Shown: positions 8,643 through 19,316, numbered from the stretch's first letter. The stretch: 44,104 nucleotides of DNA from Phormidium sp. FACHB-1136 (GCF_014697375.1 NZ_JACJRS010000047.1:1-44104); one strand, 5' to 3'. The notes: generated from the letters alone by a model not told the origin. Made by a program: numbers and translations.

Positions 8643-11600
8643 ATGTACCTAGCCCAAGACAAAATACAACATATCAACACCGTGTCCCACGAGGGCAAGG
8701 TTGTGGTATTTGGCACAGATAATACAGGCAGGGTTTTCTATACCGTCAAGCAGGATGGCTTTGAAGATAGCTACTTGAATACCCCTGCCGACCAAAGAAC
8801 TGGATGGGAAACCTGGCAACCTCTGGAATTTCCCAATGAGGCGGATGATCAATCGGTGATGGATCAGGAAAAAGCTGAGCTCACCTATCAGAATGATCCA
8901 AATCGCTATTTGCTACGGTCTCGCTACTCGACCCAAGGCATGACAGCCGTTGCCCCTGTTCAGGTGATTGCGGCTCTCGATCATATTTATGTGTTCCGTC
9001 AATCTACAAACAATACGCTATTAGTGGATCGGTTTGTGTTGGATGGCATGACCAACAAACTGAACCGCAAGCTGGAAGTTCGGTTTAAGCGGAGTCGGCA
9101 AAAGCACACCCCGACTAAAACCATGGCAATGGGCAATAACGGCCTCAACAACGTCGATACCCTCGACTTCCGGGATGCCAATGGCAACTTTTTCTATGAA
9201 CCAACCACGGAACTTTGTTTAGTCAACAACCTGCACAAGGGCTGGTTTTCTGTGGTGCTTGTACCCACCATTGAAAATGATGTTCATCGGTGGCATGTTT
9301 TTGCCTACAATAGCCAGACTAAAAAAGTTGAATTGACGACCCTACGCGCCTCAAAGGAAGGTCTCTTCGACCTCAAAGACTACACCATTTACGAAGAGGC
9401 GGAGGGTAGCCTGGTGCCCAAGAAGATTCCAGGGGTTATCCAGCGCACATTGGATATTGACGGGGTTTCCATTACCAATGGTCTGTCAGCCACCAAGTAC
9501 GATCTTCAACAGGAACAGGAAACCCAATCCGGGGATACCCAACTCCTGCGGAGCGCCACGAAAATCATGGTCGCTATCCCTACCGATAAAGGGGTTGCAG
9601 CTCTGAGCTTTGCCATTGCTGGAGATGGCACCCTCTCTGAAATTGATGAAACCCCTGAACGCACCATCGCCCGCAGTCGTCAGCGGGAAATTTTGCTGCC
9701 CCTCAATACCCTGGATGAAATCAAGGCTCTAGCTGACAAAACCCCACCACCCCAGGGAGTGATCCGTGGATTGGCCCTGGGTACCGATGCCGATGATGCC
9801 GAAGACCTGGTGAAGGTGTCTACCGAAGGATCGGCGGGCCAACTGGCCAACGGTGACCTAGTGAAAATCACGGGAACCCCTGATCTACACGGGCTCTATG
9901 CGGCTCAGAAGATCGACGACCGTACCTTCGAGATTACGCTACCCAGTCCTGCCGATAATTTGGGCTATTGGGAAAAAGAAGATCTGGAAGAAGCGGGCTT
10001 AATTTTCGATGGCATGATTGCCGCCTATGAAAAGACCGCCGACGGCAAACTGCGCGTTACCTGCGATTACCACGGTCTTGAAGATGGGGATGAGGTGCAA
10101 ATCATTGGCACCGACAGCTACGACAACACCTATCCCGTGCAGACCGTTGATGATAATCACTTTGTCATCGAGCGGCGGTGGGCTAAAGGGGAAGCCGTCA
10201 ACATCAAAGTTGTCTCTCGCAAACGGCGCGGCATTGTGCTGGATGGCGTGAACGACTATATCGAAATTGCCGATCCCTTTGGCAAAAACAAGAACTTCAC
10301 CCTTTCTGCCTGGATTAAGCCGATGCAGATCAATACTGGGGCAACCCAAGCTGTGATGGGCAATGATCTATGGAAACCTTCGTTGTGGATTGCGCCTGAC
10401 AACGGCGGCTTGCACTACATGGCGTTTGATGCACCCAGCCAAGAGTCTGTCTTGAGCGGCACTTTCGACAACTTTTTTGACCAGGCGGAGACTTGGGTTC
10501 ATGTAGCCTGGGTGAAAGATGGCAACCGTTTCAGGTTCTATAAAAATGGTGTGGAATTTGCTGTTGTTGAGGATGTACCGGAGAAGCTTTACAGTGATCC
10601 ATCCAGCAATTATCAGTTCGGAAAAGTAGGCCAAGACTTTTTCTCTGGGCATCTGGCCGAGGTACGGATCTGGTCGCTGCCCCAAAGTGCGGACACCATC
10701 AAAAACAATATGTACCTGCAACTGCGGGGCAAAGAGGTGGGCCTGGAAGGGTATTGGCGCTTGGGTGGCATTGCCGAAGGTAAGGTGAGCGACTTCTCTA
10801 TCCATGGCAATGAGGGCACCGTTTATGGCGATCCCTATGTCAGTGCCGCTACCCTCAGCCGCAAGCTGGCCAGCGGAGCCAATGCGGTGAAATACAGCAA
10901 TGCTGACCTGTTTGCCGTCAGCCAACGCGCTACCTATGAAGAAAGCTTTGAGTTCAAAGTCAATGCTTCCAAACCATTGACGCTGGCGGATCTGAACAAT
11001 GCCGATGGTCGGGGGCAAGGTACCAAGATCTTCACCTTCTCTCACTGGGGCAAAACCAGCCGCAGCGCTAACGACACTATTGCGGTCTCGGCGGTGCAAG
11101 ATGAATTTGAAGATCTGGGGAACGGCTGGTATCGGGCTTCCTGTACCCTAACGATTCCTGACGAGATCAGTCTGCTGCGCTCCTTTGAGATTACCAATGT
11201 TCAAGGCAATTGGAATTCTCTAGAAATTCGCAACCACCGCATTCGTCTACTGTCTGATGCGATTACAGCAGCAAAATACACCGATGGTATTGCCCTCACA
11301 ATCTTGGCGGATGAACAGGCTGGATTCATTGCCAAGCAGAAAGAATTAGTTCTCAAACAGGCAGAAGAAAACGTCCTACGCAAAGAAAGGCAAGACCTAG
11401 AAATAAAAATCGCTGCCTATCATGCTCAGGATGGGACTCGGGCTGAGATTGATAAGCTGAAGCAGCAGGTTGCATTGCTCATTCACAAAGAGCAAAATCT
11501 GTTGTCTCGATTGCGCGATGAAGGAGAAAAAAAGGATAATTTCTATTTTAAGATTTTTCATAAGCAGTACACAGAAAATGTAATAACTTCGAAAACCGTC

Positions 11601-14600
11601 TGGGGTGTTACCGTTGCGAAGGATGAGCATCTTGACTCCCAGCTTTGGCAACCCTTGTCTATTTCGGCATCAGAAGTTCCTATCAACGACTACGGAACCC
11701 CGGACATAATGCGTGAATTGTGGTCTGAAGATCCTGATAGATTTTTTGTTTTACAGTGCAAGGACACTCAACATTATGGTGAAAAGTTTCTGAGTTTTAG
11801 TTCGGGTTTTGCTCCGGCTACATTTACGCTTACTAAAACAAAAGACGATAGCGCTTTTTGCACATTTAGACTATCTGAGGATGGTTTTGGTGCACTATAC
11901 ATTTTTCAAAGAAGCGGTCGATATAGCTGGGAATACACATGGAAGCTAGGCCGACTTCGCGCATCGGCTAACTACTTCGAGGCATTCAATCACGATTGGG
12001 GCGATTGGCGCCGCGATCCTGAGGCACTATGGAAGATCGTGAAGACTGCCACATACACTAATGACGAAATTCCCAATCTCTCCTCTGCACTAAACCAAAC
12101 GCAACAAGATCTAGCCGCAGCACGGAAAGAGCTGGCTGGTCGAGAAACGTTGTTGACGGCGACGGCAGATGATTACGCCGAATGGGAGCAGCGTTTGGTC
12201 GAGGTGACGGCCTTGATCTCTGTGATTCAAACAGAGATCAATACCCTCAACACGGAACTTCTCGCCGCCATCAAAGGTATTCAGGCAACCCCACAGACGA
12301 TGTCTGCCATTGTCACTGATGCCCGAGGATTGGCGAGCCATGGGGCAATACTGGGATTTGTACAATCAGCCGGTCGGCTCCATGCCCTGGAAACCTGTGA
12401 AGGTAATGTGCAACTGAGCTACTTCGATACCCAGGGGCGGATGCGGCAAACCAACTACGATGCCACCGCTGATAGTCGGAATGCGGCCTTTGAACAGTGG
12501 CTTCCGGATGCCCCACAGGCCTGTCTCAACTTCAACCGTAACAACAGTGTTGTGACGTTGAGCACCACACTATCCCTGCCTACAGAGTGGAGTATTGAAA
12601 CCTGGTTTGTCTATCCTTTACCCAACACAGAAGAATGGAACACCCTGGTTGGGGGAGACGGTGGCAGCCATGTTGTGGTCAGGCAGGGCCACCGGTTGGG
12701 TATTTATCTGCCCGATGCTATCCAGGATCAGCACTTTTTTGATAGCGGATGCAATCTAGATCGGTTAACTCCCGGTTGGCATCATCTAGCGGCGGTGGGT
12801 AACGCGGATACCACCCTGTTCTATATCGACGGCCAAAAGGTAGGCGACACCAAAGCCAAAGCTCTGGCCGATGCCGAAAACAAACTCCGGAAAACGCCCG
12901 ATGATGAGGCTGCCAAGCAGGCTGTTGATGCTATCAAGAAGGCGACGGTTAAAGTAAGTCGCAGTGTGCGCGTTATTGGCAATGCCCAAGCCGGGGATCA
13001 ACCCTTTGGCCAATTGTCCGAAGTCCGTATCTGGGGAATCGGTCTCAGTGCAGATGAAATTGCCGTCAACAGCAAAACCTTACTGAGTGGCAATGAACCA
13101 GGGTTATTGGCCTATTACCCCATGGGCGAAGCAGATGGAGAGAACGTGCGTGACCATTCTGGCAACGGCAACAATGGCAACGTATCCGGTGCTAGTTGGT
13201 GGGCTTCCGCTGCACCCATCGGTAGCCTAGCCAAGCGTGTAATGCAGTTCGATGGGTTCAACGACTATGTGGAAGTGCCTTACGAACCAGCCCTCAACCC
13301 TAGCCAATTTACGGTCTCCTTGTGGGCAAAAATTACCGGCGAAGAAGGTGCAGGACGCTCTTTACTCACCTCCTCTGATGCAGATGCAAAAAGCGGCTAT
13401 TCTATCCAAGCCAATTCAATCAACAAGTGGGAATTGACTGTCGGCCATGGCAACTGGTCAACCATTATCGGCCCCGATGTCGTTTCCAACCTCTGGACAC
13501 ATATCGCCAGTACCTATGACGGCAACATGCTCAGGCTCTATGTAGATGGTGTTCTATGCGGGACGTTGGAGACGGCTTATACCCCCAATGGCAGTTGCCC
13601 ACTACGCATTGCTGCGGCTGGATCAGGGGGGAGTCCAGTACACTTCTTCCCCGGTCAAATGGCCGAGCTTCGCATCTGGGATGTTGCCCGCACCCAGTCC
13701 GATATTCAGGCGGATATGCACAACCGCGTGAGTGAGCAATCGCCTCACTTGGTTGCTTACTATCCTCTGGATGAAATCAAGCCAGGAAGCACAGCCCGTA
13801 TGCTTCCAGACCTAGTTGGCAACCATCACGGTACGGCAATGGAAGCCTTGACGGCGCACAGTCCCGTCCTCTTTGAGGATCAACAATCTCCTCTGAGTTC
13901 GATCCATAATGTCTGTCTCGACTTCAATGGGACGAAGGATTATGTAGAAGTTCCTTATAACCCATCACTAAACCCTGGTCGTTTCACCGTTTCTTTTTGG
14001 GTGAAAGTTACGGGAGGACAAGGTACTTACCGTTCGCCATTGAACTCGCGAGATAATGATTATTTGAGAGGCTACTTCGTCTATGCAACTTCAGATAACA
14101 AGTGGGAATTGCTTGTCGGCCATGGAAACTGGTCGTATATTAATGGCCCAGATGTTGTGATTGATAAGTGGACACATATTGCTGGCACTTATGACGGCAA
14201 CACACTCAGGCTATATGTAGATGGCATGTTATGTAGCAGCTTGAAGACGGCCTATATTCCAAATAGCCGATATTCTTTACGAATTGGTACTGGGAACGGG
14301 GGTGGGGACACCCCAGAGTACTTCTTTCCTGGTCAAGTGTCTGATGTCCGAATTTGGAGTGTTGCCCGAAATGCGGATGAAATCCAAGCGGATATGTACA
14401 CTCGCCTAGGCGGGAAAGAGTCGAAATTATTGGCTTACTATCCCCTCGGTGAAGCTACAGGCTCCCAAGTTCAAGATCTTTCACCCAATTGTAACCACGG
14501 CAGCTTAAAAGGTGGCCGTTGGCAGACATGTACCGTTCCTATCTCGGTTGAGAACACCGTGATGCAATTTGATGGGGTAGATGACTATCTGGAACTAGCA

Positions 14601-17234
14601 CGGCCACTGCCCATTTTCTCAACTTCGTTCACCGTTTCTATGTGGGTAAAAATTCCGACTCATAAGCGGGGAATCTTGCTAGGAGACTATGGTCTGGAAA
14701 ACACACTCAATATCAACTTTGAGATCGCTGCGGATGGAAGATTGAGATTTTTCTGGTCTGGCTCACCAGACCTTTATGGCGTTCTAAAGCTAGAGATCAA
14801 TGAATGGCACTTTATTAGCTTCGTCAGAGATCGCGAAAACCAGAAAATTTACACTTATGTGGATGGTGTTCTAGACCTGGAACACTCCGGAGCGATTGAT
14901 GACAAAACTGCGTCCGTTGCTCACCGCATTGGGCGCGATGTACGGGGCAGTGACCACGGCACTGTGTTTGAGGGGCGTATGGCTGATCTTCGGATCTGGA
15001 ATGTCGCCCGTACCCAGGATGAGATTCGGGCAGACATGTACACGCGCCTGAGCGGAAAAGAACCAAACCTGGTCGCGTATTTCCCGCTCGATCAAATCCA
15101 CCTGGAAGGTACAACACCGATTGTGAAAGATTTGACCGGCAACTATCACGGCACCCCAAGGAGTGGGGTACAGCCAGCCGCAGACAATGTTCTGCCTGCG
15201 ATCCGGGAAAATGTTCAGGCAATTATGAACAACCAGTCCCCTAGCAACCGCAATCGCGGCATTGTTAGCCAGGTATTGACCGCCGAGGATAACACCCTAC
15301 CCATTGGTGGCGATGCCCTGGTTTCTGCGGAGTACAGCACCGTTACCCTGGATCCAACCGCCAAGCGCAAGGTCGCGATCATGCGGCGCTTCCTGGGTTC
15401 ACCCACCACCCATGGGGCCACGCTGCTATCGGATAAGCGAATCGAAGCCCTGGAACTGAAGTGGATTGGCAATGCGCAGTTTGCACCGACCCTGCTGGGG
15501 TACATCGAAGGGCCACCCCCCGTTCCTAGCGAGAACTTGACCGTCGAAGAAGACTACAACGGTGCCACCTCGGTGGAACTCACCATGTCGGAGGATGTGG
15601 ACTTTAGCTGGAACCGCGCCCAAGATAGTGGATTAGGGGCAGCGGCAGAGATTTTTGCCGGGGCAGAGACTGAAGCCGAAGCGGGTCTCGGCTTCACAAC
15701 CCGAGTGGCCACCATGCGGGCAGGGTTCAAAGGCAACTTTGACTTCAGCTACCAGTTCTTAAATGAGAGCAACATCACCTCCAGTTCATCCCTCAGCTTG
15801 ACCGACAAACTCGAACTGCGGGGAACCCCTGAAGCGACGCCCCACTTCCCTCATCTGGGTACCCGCTTTATTCCCAAGAATATTGGCTATGCCCTAGTAG
15901 TTTCGGCCATCTCCGATGTGTTTGTGACCCGCCTAGCCCGCAGCGGCAAAATGGTGGGCTACCAGGTGCGTCCCGTCGAAGGTCTGCCGCCAGATGTCAA
16001 TACCATCACCTTCTTAATGAACCCGGCCTACACCATGAACGGCAGTCTGGATGGGATGACCGGCAGCAGCGCCACCAGTGATCGCTTCTTCAAACATGTT
16101 CCCGAAATGCGATCCCAATACGGCTCTCTCTATCCAGCTAGCTATTACCGTCTCAAAGAAGCCTACAACCTGAAAGAACAGATCGAAGCGGAGGATAAGC
16201 GCCGAGAATCCTACTTCTCTAACTTCAATGTGCGCCTCTTGGATGAAACCTCCCTGAATCGGAACATTGACAGCGGCCCAGCGCCTAGTACGATTGGCGT
16301 TAATCGAGCGGAAGACCAACCCGCCACCGAAATGACAGAGGAGGAGAAGAAAGCCGCCGACGCGGCAAAGCTTCAAAATCTCCAAGCCAATGCCAATGCC
16401 AATGTGGATAAACAGAGCCAAGCTACCCAAGCTAAACAAGCAGAGATTCAGAGCAAAATTACCGACCAAGAGAAGCGAGTCCATGCCACAGAAAGCTTTG
16501 CTGGATGGCAGAAACGGATGGAAGATCTGCAAATTCGTGCGGCTAAGCGCAACATCGTTAACACCTATGTCTGGGATGCCGACGGTGGATTACGCTCAGA
16601 ACAGCAGAGCTTTGCAAGCACAGTGGAACATACCATTGGCGGTTCATTTGCGATGAATGCAGCCTTGGGGGCAGAGGCTAAGTTTGGGGCCATGGCTACC
16701 GCAGAGCTCACCGCCCAAGCAACGGTCAACCTGACCCAGACGATGAACAAAACTGAAGCCCGCAGTAAGGGATTTGAGTTGACGGTCGATCTGAGCGGTT
16801 TGGAGTATAAGGGGATCACCGACTACAACGATAACCCCATTCTGCCGGGGGAAAAAGTAGACCGCTATCGGTTTATGAGCTTCTACCTAGAAGGCAGCAC
16901 CGATCACTTCCAAGACTTCTTCAACTATGTGGTTGATCCTGAATGGCTACGCAGCAATGACGAAGAAGCGCGGGCACTGCGCCAAACCCAGGCGGGCAAA
17001 CCCAACAAAGCGTGGCGGGTGCTGCACCGAGTCACCTATGTAGAACGTCCGGCCTTGATGGGCTTTGGTCGCGATGTCCGCAAGTTGCGGGCCGCGTCAG
17101 AGGAAAGTGAACATCAAGCCGTGTTGGCCAAAATTGCCAAGCTAGAGGAGGCAAACCATGCGCTTGAGCAGGCAAATCATGCGCTTGAGCAGAAACTTGA
17201 CACCATCCTCAACTTTCTGAAAGGACAAAAGTAA
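8643..17234 (+). CDS. 2863-aa LamG-domain repeat protein with coiled coils
   Basis: ATG 8643 follows GAAAGGGG. An N-terminal ~500-residue region has beta-propeller-like strings (VSHEGKVVVFGTDNTGRVFY, QVIAALDHIYVFRQSTNN). Five LamG-like jelly-roll domains start at about 526, 1292, 1532, 1756 and 1972, each with (V/M)xxFDGxxDYxE(V/L/I) and SxWxK signatures followed by EVRIW..., YYPL and GNxGT motifs. Coiled coils lie at about 890-970, 1150-1215, 2565-2630 and the C-terminal end (NHALEQ twice). Residues about 2200-2560 and 2640-2800 have Gly/Ala/Ser/Thr-rich strands. No N-terminal signal peptide or C-terminal anchor, so the export route is unclear. LamG domains bind carbohydrate or protein. Whether this is an adhesin, a structural protein or a toxin-like protein cannot be decided. 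Bases about 11500-12060 are AT-richer than the rest. Confidence 0.9.
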   Translation: MYLAQDKIQHINTVSHEGKVVVFGTDNTGRVFYTVKQDGFEDSYLNTPADQRTGWETWQPLEFPNEADDQSVMDQEKAELTYQNDPNRYLLRSRYSTQGMTAVAPVQVIAALDHIYVFRQSTNNTLLVDRFVLDGMTNKLNRKLEVRFKRSRQKHTPTKTMAMGNNGLNNVDTLDFRDANGNFFYEPTTELCLVNNLHKGWFSVVLVPTIENDVHRWHVFAYNSQTKKVELTTLRASKEGLFDLKDYTIYEEAEGSLVPKKIPGVIQRTLDIDGVSITNGLSATKYDLQQEQETQSGDTQLLRSATKIMVAIPTDKGVAALSFAIAGDGTLSEIDETPERTIARSRQREILLPLNTLDEIKALADKTPPPQGVIRGLALGTDADDAEDLVKVSTEGSAGQLANGDLVKITGTPDLHGLYAAQKIDDRTFEITLPSPADNLGYWEKEDLEEAGLIFDGMIAAYEKTADGKLRVTCDYHGLEDGDEVQIIGTDSYDNTYPVQTVDDNHFVIERRWAKGEAVNIKVVSRKRRGIVLDGVNDYIEIADPFGKNKNFTLSAWIKPMQINTGATQAVMGNDLWKPSLWIAPDNGGLHYMAFDAPSQESVLSGTFDNFFDQAETWVHVAWVKDGNRFRFYKNGVEFAVVEDVPEKLYSDPSSNYQFGKVGQDFFSGHLAEVRIWSLPQSADTIKNNMYLQLRGKEVGLEGYWRLGGIAEGKVSDFSIHGNEGTVYGDPYVSAATLSRKLASGANAVKYSNADLFAVSQRATYEESFEFKVNASKPLTLADLNNADGRGQGTKIFTFSHWGKTSRSANDTIAVSAVQDEFEDLGNGWYRASCTLTIPDEISLLRSFEITNVQGNWNSLEIRNHRIRLLSDAITAAKYTDGIALTILADEQAGFIAKQKELVLKQAEENVLRKERQDLEIKIAAYHAQDGTRAEIDKLKQQVALLIHKEQNLLSRLRDEGEKKDNFYFKIFHKQYTENVITSKTVWGVTVAKDEHLDSQLWQPLSISASEVPINDYGTPDIMRELWSEDPDRFFVLQCKDTQHYGEKFLSFSSGFAPATFTLTKTKDDSAFCTFRLSEDGFGALYIFQRSGRYSWEYTWKLGRLRASANYFEAFNHDWGDWRRDPEALWKIVKTATYTNDEIPNLSSALNQTQQDLAAARKELAGRETLLTATADDYAEWEQRLVEVTALISVIQTEINTLNTELLAAIKGIQATPQTMSAIVTDARGLASHGAILGFVQSAGRLHALETCEGNVQLSYFDTQGRMRQTNYDATADSRNAAFEQWLPDAPQACLNFNRNNSVVTLSTTLSLPTEWSIETWFVYPLPNTEEWNTLVGGDGGSHVVVRQGHRLGIYLPDAIQDQHFFDSGCNLDRLTPGWHHLAAVGNADTTLFYIDGQKVGDTKAKALADAENKLRKTPDDEAAKQAVDAIKKATVKVSRSVRVIGNAQAGDQPFGQLSEVRIWGIGLSADEIAVNSKTLLSGNEPGLLAYYPMGEADGENVRDHSGNGNNGNVSGASWWASAAPIGSLAKRVMQFDGFNDYVEVPYEPALNPSQFTVSLWAKITGEEGAGRSLLTSSDADAKSGYSIQANSINKWELTVGHGNWSTIIGPDVVSNLWTHIASTYDGNMLRLYVDGVLCGTLETAYTPNGSCPLRIAAAGSGGSPVHFFPGQMAELRIWDVARTQSDIQADMHNRVSEQSPHLVAYYPLDEIKPGSTARMLPDLVGNHHGTAMEALTAHSPVLFEDQQSPLSSIHNVCLDFNGTKDYVEVPYNPSLNPGRFTVSFWVKVTGGQGTYRSPLNSRDNDYLRGYFVYATSDNKWELLVGHGNWSYINGPDVVIDKWTHIAGTYDGNTLRLYVDGMLCSSLKTAYIPNSRYSLRIGTGNGGGDTPEYFFPGQVSDVRIWSVARNADEIQADMYTRLGGKESKLLAYYPLGEATGSQVQDLSPNCNHGSLKGGRWQTCTVPISVENTVMQFDGVDDYLELARPLPIFSTSFTVSMWVKIPTHKRGILLGDYGLENTLNINFEIAADGRLRFFWSGSPDLYGVLKLEINEWHFISFVRDRENQKIYTYVDGVLDLEHSGAIDDKTASVAHRIGRDVRGSDHGTVFEGRMADLRIWNVARTQDEIRADMYTRLSGKEPNLVAYFPLDQIHLEGTTPIVKDLTGNYHGTPRSGVQPAADNVLPAIRENVQAIMNNQSPSNRNRGIVSQVLTAEDNTLPIGGDALVSAEYSTVTLDPTAKRKVAIMRRFLGSPTTHGATLLSDKRIEALELKWIGNAQFAPTLLGYIEGPPPVPSENLTVEEDYNGATSVELTMSEDVDFSWNRAQDSGLGAAAEIFAGAETEAEAGLGFTTRVATMRAGFKGNFDFSYQFLNESNITSSSSLSLTDKLELRGTPEATPHFPHLGTRFIPKNIGYALVVSAISDVFVTRLARSGKMVGYQVRPVEGLPPDVNTITFLMNPAYTMNGSLDGMTGSSATSDRFFKHVPEMRSQYGSLYPASYYRLKEAYNLKEQIEAEDKRRESYFSNFNVRLLDETSLNRNIDSGPAPSTIGVNRAEDQPATEMTEEEKKAADAAKLQNLQANANANVDKQSQATQAKQAEIQSKITDQEKRVHATESFAGWQKRMEDLQIRAAKRNIVNTYVWDADGGLRSEQQSFASTVEHTIGGSFAMNAALGAEAKFGAMATAELTAQATVNLTQTMNKTEARSKGFELTVDLSGLEYKGITDYNDNPILPGEKVDRYRFMSFYLEGSTDHFQDFFNYVVDPEWLRSNDEEARALRQTQAGKPNKAWRVLHRVTYVERPALMGFGRDVRKLRAASEESEHQAVLAKIAKLEEANHALEQANHALEQKLDTILNFLKGQK

Positions 17235-17258
17235 GCATTGTCCTTAGCCCTTGGTAAT

Positions 17259-17308
17259 GAGTCCGTCACAGAGAAATTTTGCTCAAAAGACGGACTCAAA
17301 ACGTTTTT
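17259..17308 (+). terminator. Rho-independent-like terminator of the LamG gene
   Basis: GAGTCCGTC (17259-17267) and GACGGACTC (17289-17297) form a perfect 9-bp stem with a 21-base loop, followed by AAAACGTTTTT. It lies 25 bases past the LamG stop and before the pentapeptide array. Confidence 0.65.
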
Positions 17309-17378
17309 AAGACGAGCTTTAACGATCAATCAATTTGTAAGTTTTTTACCGTTAAACAGAGACACAAGGAGAATAGTG

Positions 17379-17834
17379 ATGGCAGACCAAACGCAACTTG
17401 ATCGACTCAAAGCGGGCGTTGATGATTGGAACGCATGGCGAGAAGCCAATTCAGAGGTGAAAGTTGACCTGGAGCGTACCGACCTGAGCGGTGCGAACCT
17501 GAGCGGTGCGAACCTGAGCGGTGTCAACTTGCGCCGTGCCGATCTGAGCAGTGCCAACTTGAGCAGTACCGACTTGAGCGGTGCCGACTTGAGCTATGCC
17601 GATCTGAGCTATGCCAACCTACACAGGGCCAACCTGAGCAGTGCCAACCTGAGCGATGCCGACCTGCGCAGTGCCGACCTGAGCAGGGCCAACCTGAGCA
17701 GTACCAACCTGTACGGTGCCGACCTGCGCAGTGCCGACCTGCGCAGTGCCAACCTGAGTTATGCCGACCTGAGCAGTGCTGACCTGAGCGGTGCCGACCT
17801 GGAGGGTGCCAACCTGCGCGGTGCCATAAGGTAG
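17379..17834 (+). CDS. Pentapeptide-repeat protein 1
   Basis: 151 aa from ATG 17379, with AAGGAG eight bases upstream. The N-terminal cap [18 protein letters not shown] is followed by about 24 tandem A-(D/N)-L-S/R-x pentapeptides to the end (GAIR). Pentapeptide repeats fold as a right-handed quadrilateral beta-helix. Some family members mimic DNA and protect gyrase (Qnr, MfpA), but most cyanobacterial ones have no known role. The cap with an L..GV..WN.WR pattern is common in cyanobacteria. First of seven tandem paralogues. The longer frame from 17238 runs through the upstream terminator and is rejected. Confidence 0.85.
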   Translation: MADQTQLDRLKAGVDDWNAWREANSEVKVDLERTDLSGANLSGANLSGVNLRRADLSSANLSSTDLSGADLSYADLSYANLHRANLSSANLSDADLRSADLSRANLSSTNLYGADLRSADLRSANLSYADLSSADLSGADLEGANLRGAIR

Positions 17835-17944
17835 GCGATGGAGCCCTAGACAGGGCATATGAGACGGCGCTGGGGGGAATCGTTTATGAGCACGACTGTA
17901 GTCCCGTAAGTTTTTTATTGAACAGAGACACCAGGAGAATAGTG

Positions 17945-18310
17945 ATGGCAGACCAAACGCAACTCGATCGACTCAAAGCGGGCGTTGAGGAGTGGAACGA
18001 ATGGAGAGCAACCAATCCAGAAATGGCAGTTGACCTGAGCAAGGCCGACCTGAGCGGTGCCAACTTGCGCCATACCAATCTGAGCGATGCCAACCTGAGT
18101 TATGCCAACCTGAGCGATGCCGACCTGAGCGATGCCGACCTGCGCAGGTCGGCACTGCGCAGGGCCAACCTGAGCGGTGCCAACCTGATCGGTGCCGACC
18201 TGAGACGTGCCGACCTGCGCAGTGCCAACCTGAGTAATGCCAACCTGCGCGGTGCCAACCTGATCGGTGCTGACCTGGAGGGTGCCAACCTGCGCGGTGC
18301 CATAAGGTAG
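17945..18310 (+). CDS. Pentapeptide-repeat protein 2
   Basis: 121 aa from ATG 17945, with CAGGAG upstream. Same cap ([21 protein letters not shown]) and about 18 pentapeptides. An in-frame TTG 27 bases earlier ([10 protein letters not shown]...) is conserved in several copies but would overlap the ribosome binding site, so the ATG is preferred. Preceded by the conserved leader with a 7-codon ORF. No signal peptide; presumably cytoplasmic. Confidence 0.85.
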   Translation: MADQTQLDRLKAGVEEWNEWRATNPEMAVDLSKADLSGANLRHTNLSDANLSYANLSDADLSDADLRRSALRRANLSGANLIGADLRRADLRSANLSNANLRGANLIGADLEGANLRGAIR

Positions 18311-18420
18311 GCGATGGAACCCTAGATAGGGCACAGGGAACGGCCCTGGGGGGAATCGTTTATGAGCATGACTGTAGTCCCGTAAGTTTTTTATTGAACA
18401 GAGACACCAGGAGAATAGTG

Positions 18421-18750
18421 ATGGCAGACCAAACGCAACTTGATCGACTCAAAGCGGGCGTTGAGGAGTGGAACGCATGGCGAGAAGCCAATTCAGAGGT
18501 GGAAGTTGACCTGCCCCAGGCCGACTTGAGCGGTGCCGACCTACGCCGTGCCGATCTGAGCAGTGCCGACTTGAGCGGTGCCGACTTGAGCTATGCCGAT
18601 CTGAGCTATGCCAACCTGAGTTATGCCAACCTGCGCAGTGCCAACCTGCGCGATGCCGACTTGAGCGGTGCCGACCTGCGCAGTGCCAACCTGCGCGATG
18701 CCGACCTGGAGGGTGCCAACCTGCGCGGTGCCATAAGGGGGTATAGGTGA
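18421..18750 (+). CDS. Pentapeptide-repeat protein 3, altered C-terminus
   Basis: 109 aa from ATG 18421 with CAGGAG. About 15 pentapeptides. Its siblings end ...GAIR-stop at ATAAGGTAG. Here a deletion has removed that TAG and most of the following intergenic unit, so the protein runs on to GAIRGYR and stops at TGA. The spacer to the next gene is therefore shorter than in the other copies. Confidence 0.85.
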   Translation: MADQTQLDRLKAGVEEWNAWREANSEVEVDLPQADLSGADLRRADLSSADLSGADLSYADLSYANLSYANLRSANLRDADLSGADLRSANLRDADLEGANLRGAIRGYR

Positions 18751-18830
18751 CGGCCCTGGGGGGAATCGTTTATGAGCACGACTGTCGTTCCATACGTTTT
18801 TCGTTAAACAGAGACACCAGGAGAATAGTA

Positions 18831-19316
18831 ATGGCAGACGAAACGCAACTCGCTCGACTCAAAGCGGGCGTTGATGATTGGAACGCATGGCGAGAAGCCA
18901 ATTCAGAGATGGCAATTGACCTGGAGCGTACCAACCTGAGCGGTGCGAACCTGCGCCGTGCGAACCTGAGCGGTGCCAACTTGCGCAGTACCGACCTGAG
19001 CGGTACCAACTTGAGCGGTGCTAATCTGTGCCGTGCCAACCTGCTCGCTACCTTCCTGAGCGCCGCCAACCTAAGCAAGGCTGACCTGAGCTTCACTGAC
19101 CTGCGTTGTGCCAACCTGCTCGGTGCCGACCTGCACAAGGCTGACCTGAGCGGTGCCAACCTGTGCCGTGCCGACCTGCGTGACGCCGACCTGCGCTTCA
19201 CCGACCTGTGCGACGCCGACTTGCGCTTCACCGACCTGCGCGACGCCGATCTGAGTGATTCCAACCTGGATGATTCCAACCTGCTCGGTGCCAATCTAGA
19301 GGGTGCCATAAGGTAG
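18831..19316 (+). CDS. Pentapeptide-repeat protein 4
   Basis: 161 aa from ATG 18831 with CAGGAG. The longest of the set, about 26 pentapeptides, and the most diverged: the repeats include Cys and Phe at positions held by Ser/Gly in the others (ANLCRA, DLRFTD, DLCDAD). The cap reads MADETQLARLKAGVDDWNAW. In its leader the micro-ORF stop is changed (CCATAC instead of CCATAG/CCGTAA), giving an 11-codon version ending YVFR. Confidence 0.85.
   Translation: MADETQLARLKAGVDDWNAWREANSEMAIDLERTNLSGANLRRANLSGANLRSTDLSGTNLSGANLCRANLLATFLSAANLSKADLSFTDLRCANLLGADLHKADLSGANLCRADLRDADLRFTDLCDADLRFTDLRDADLSDSNLDDSNLLGANLEGAIR

Noticed and set aside
10368..11099. 243-codon minus-strand frame inside the LamG gene
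   Set aside because: The plus strand there encodes clear LamG homology with normal codon use; the antisense frame has no recognisable domain.
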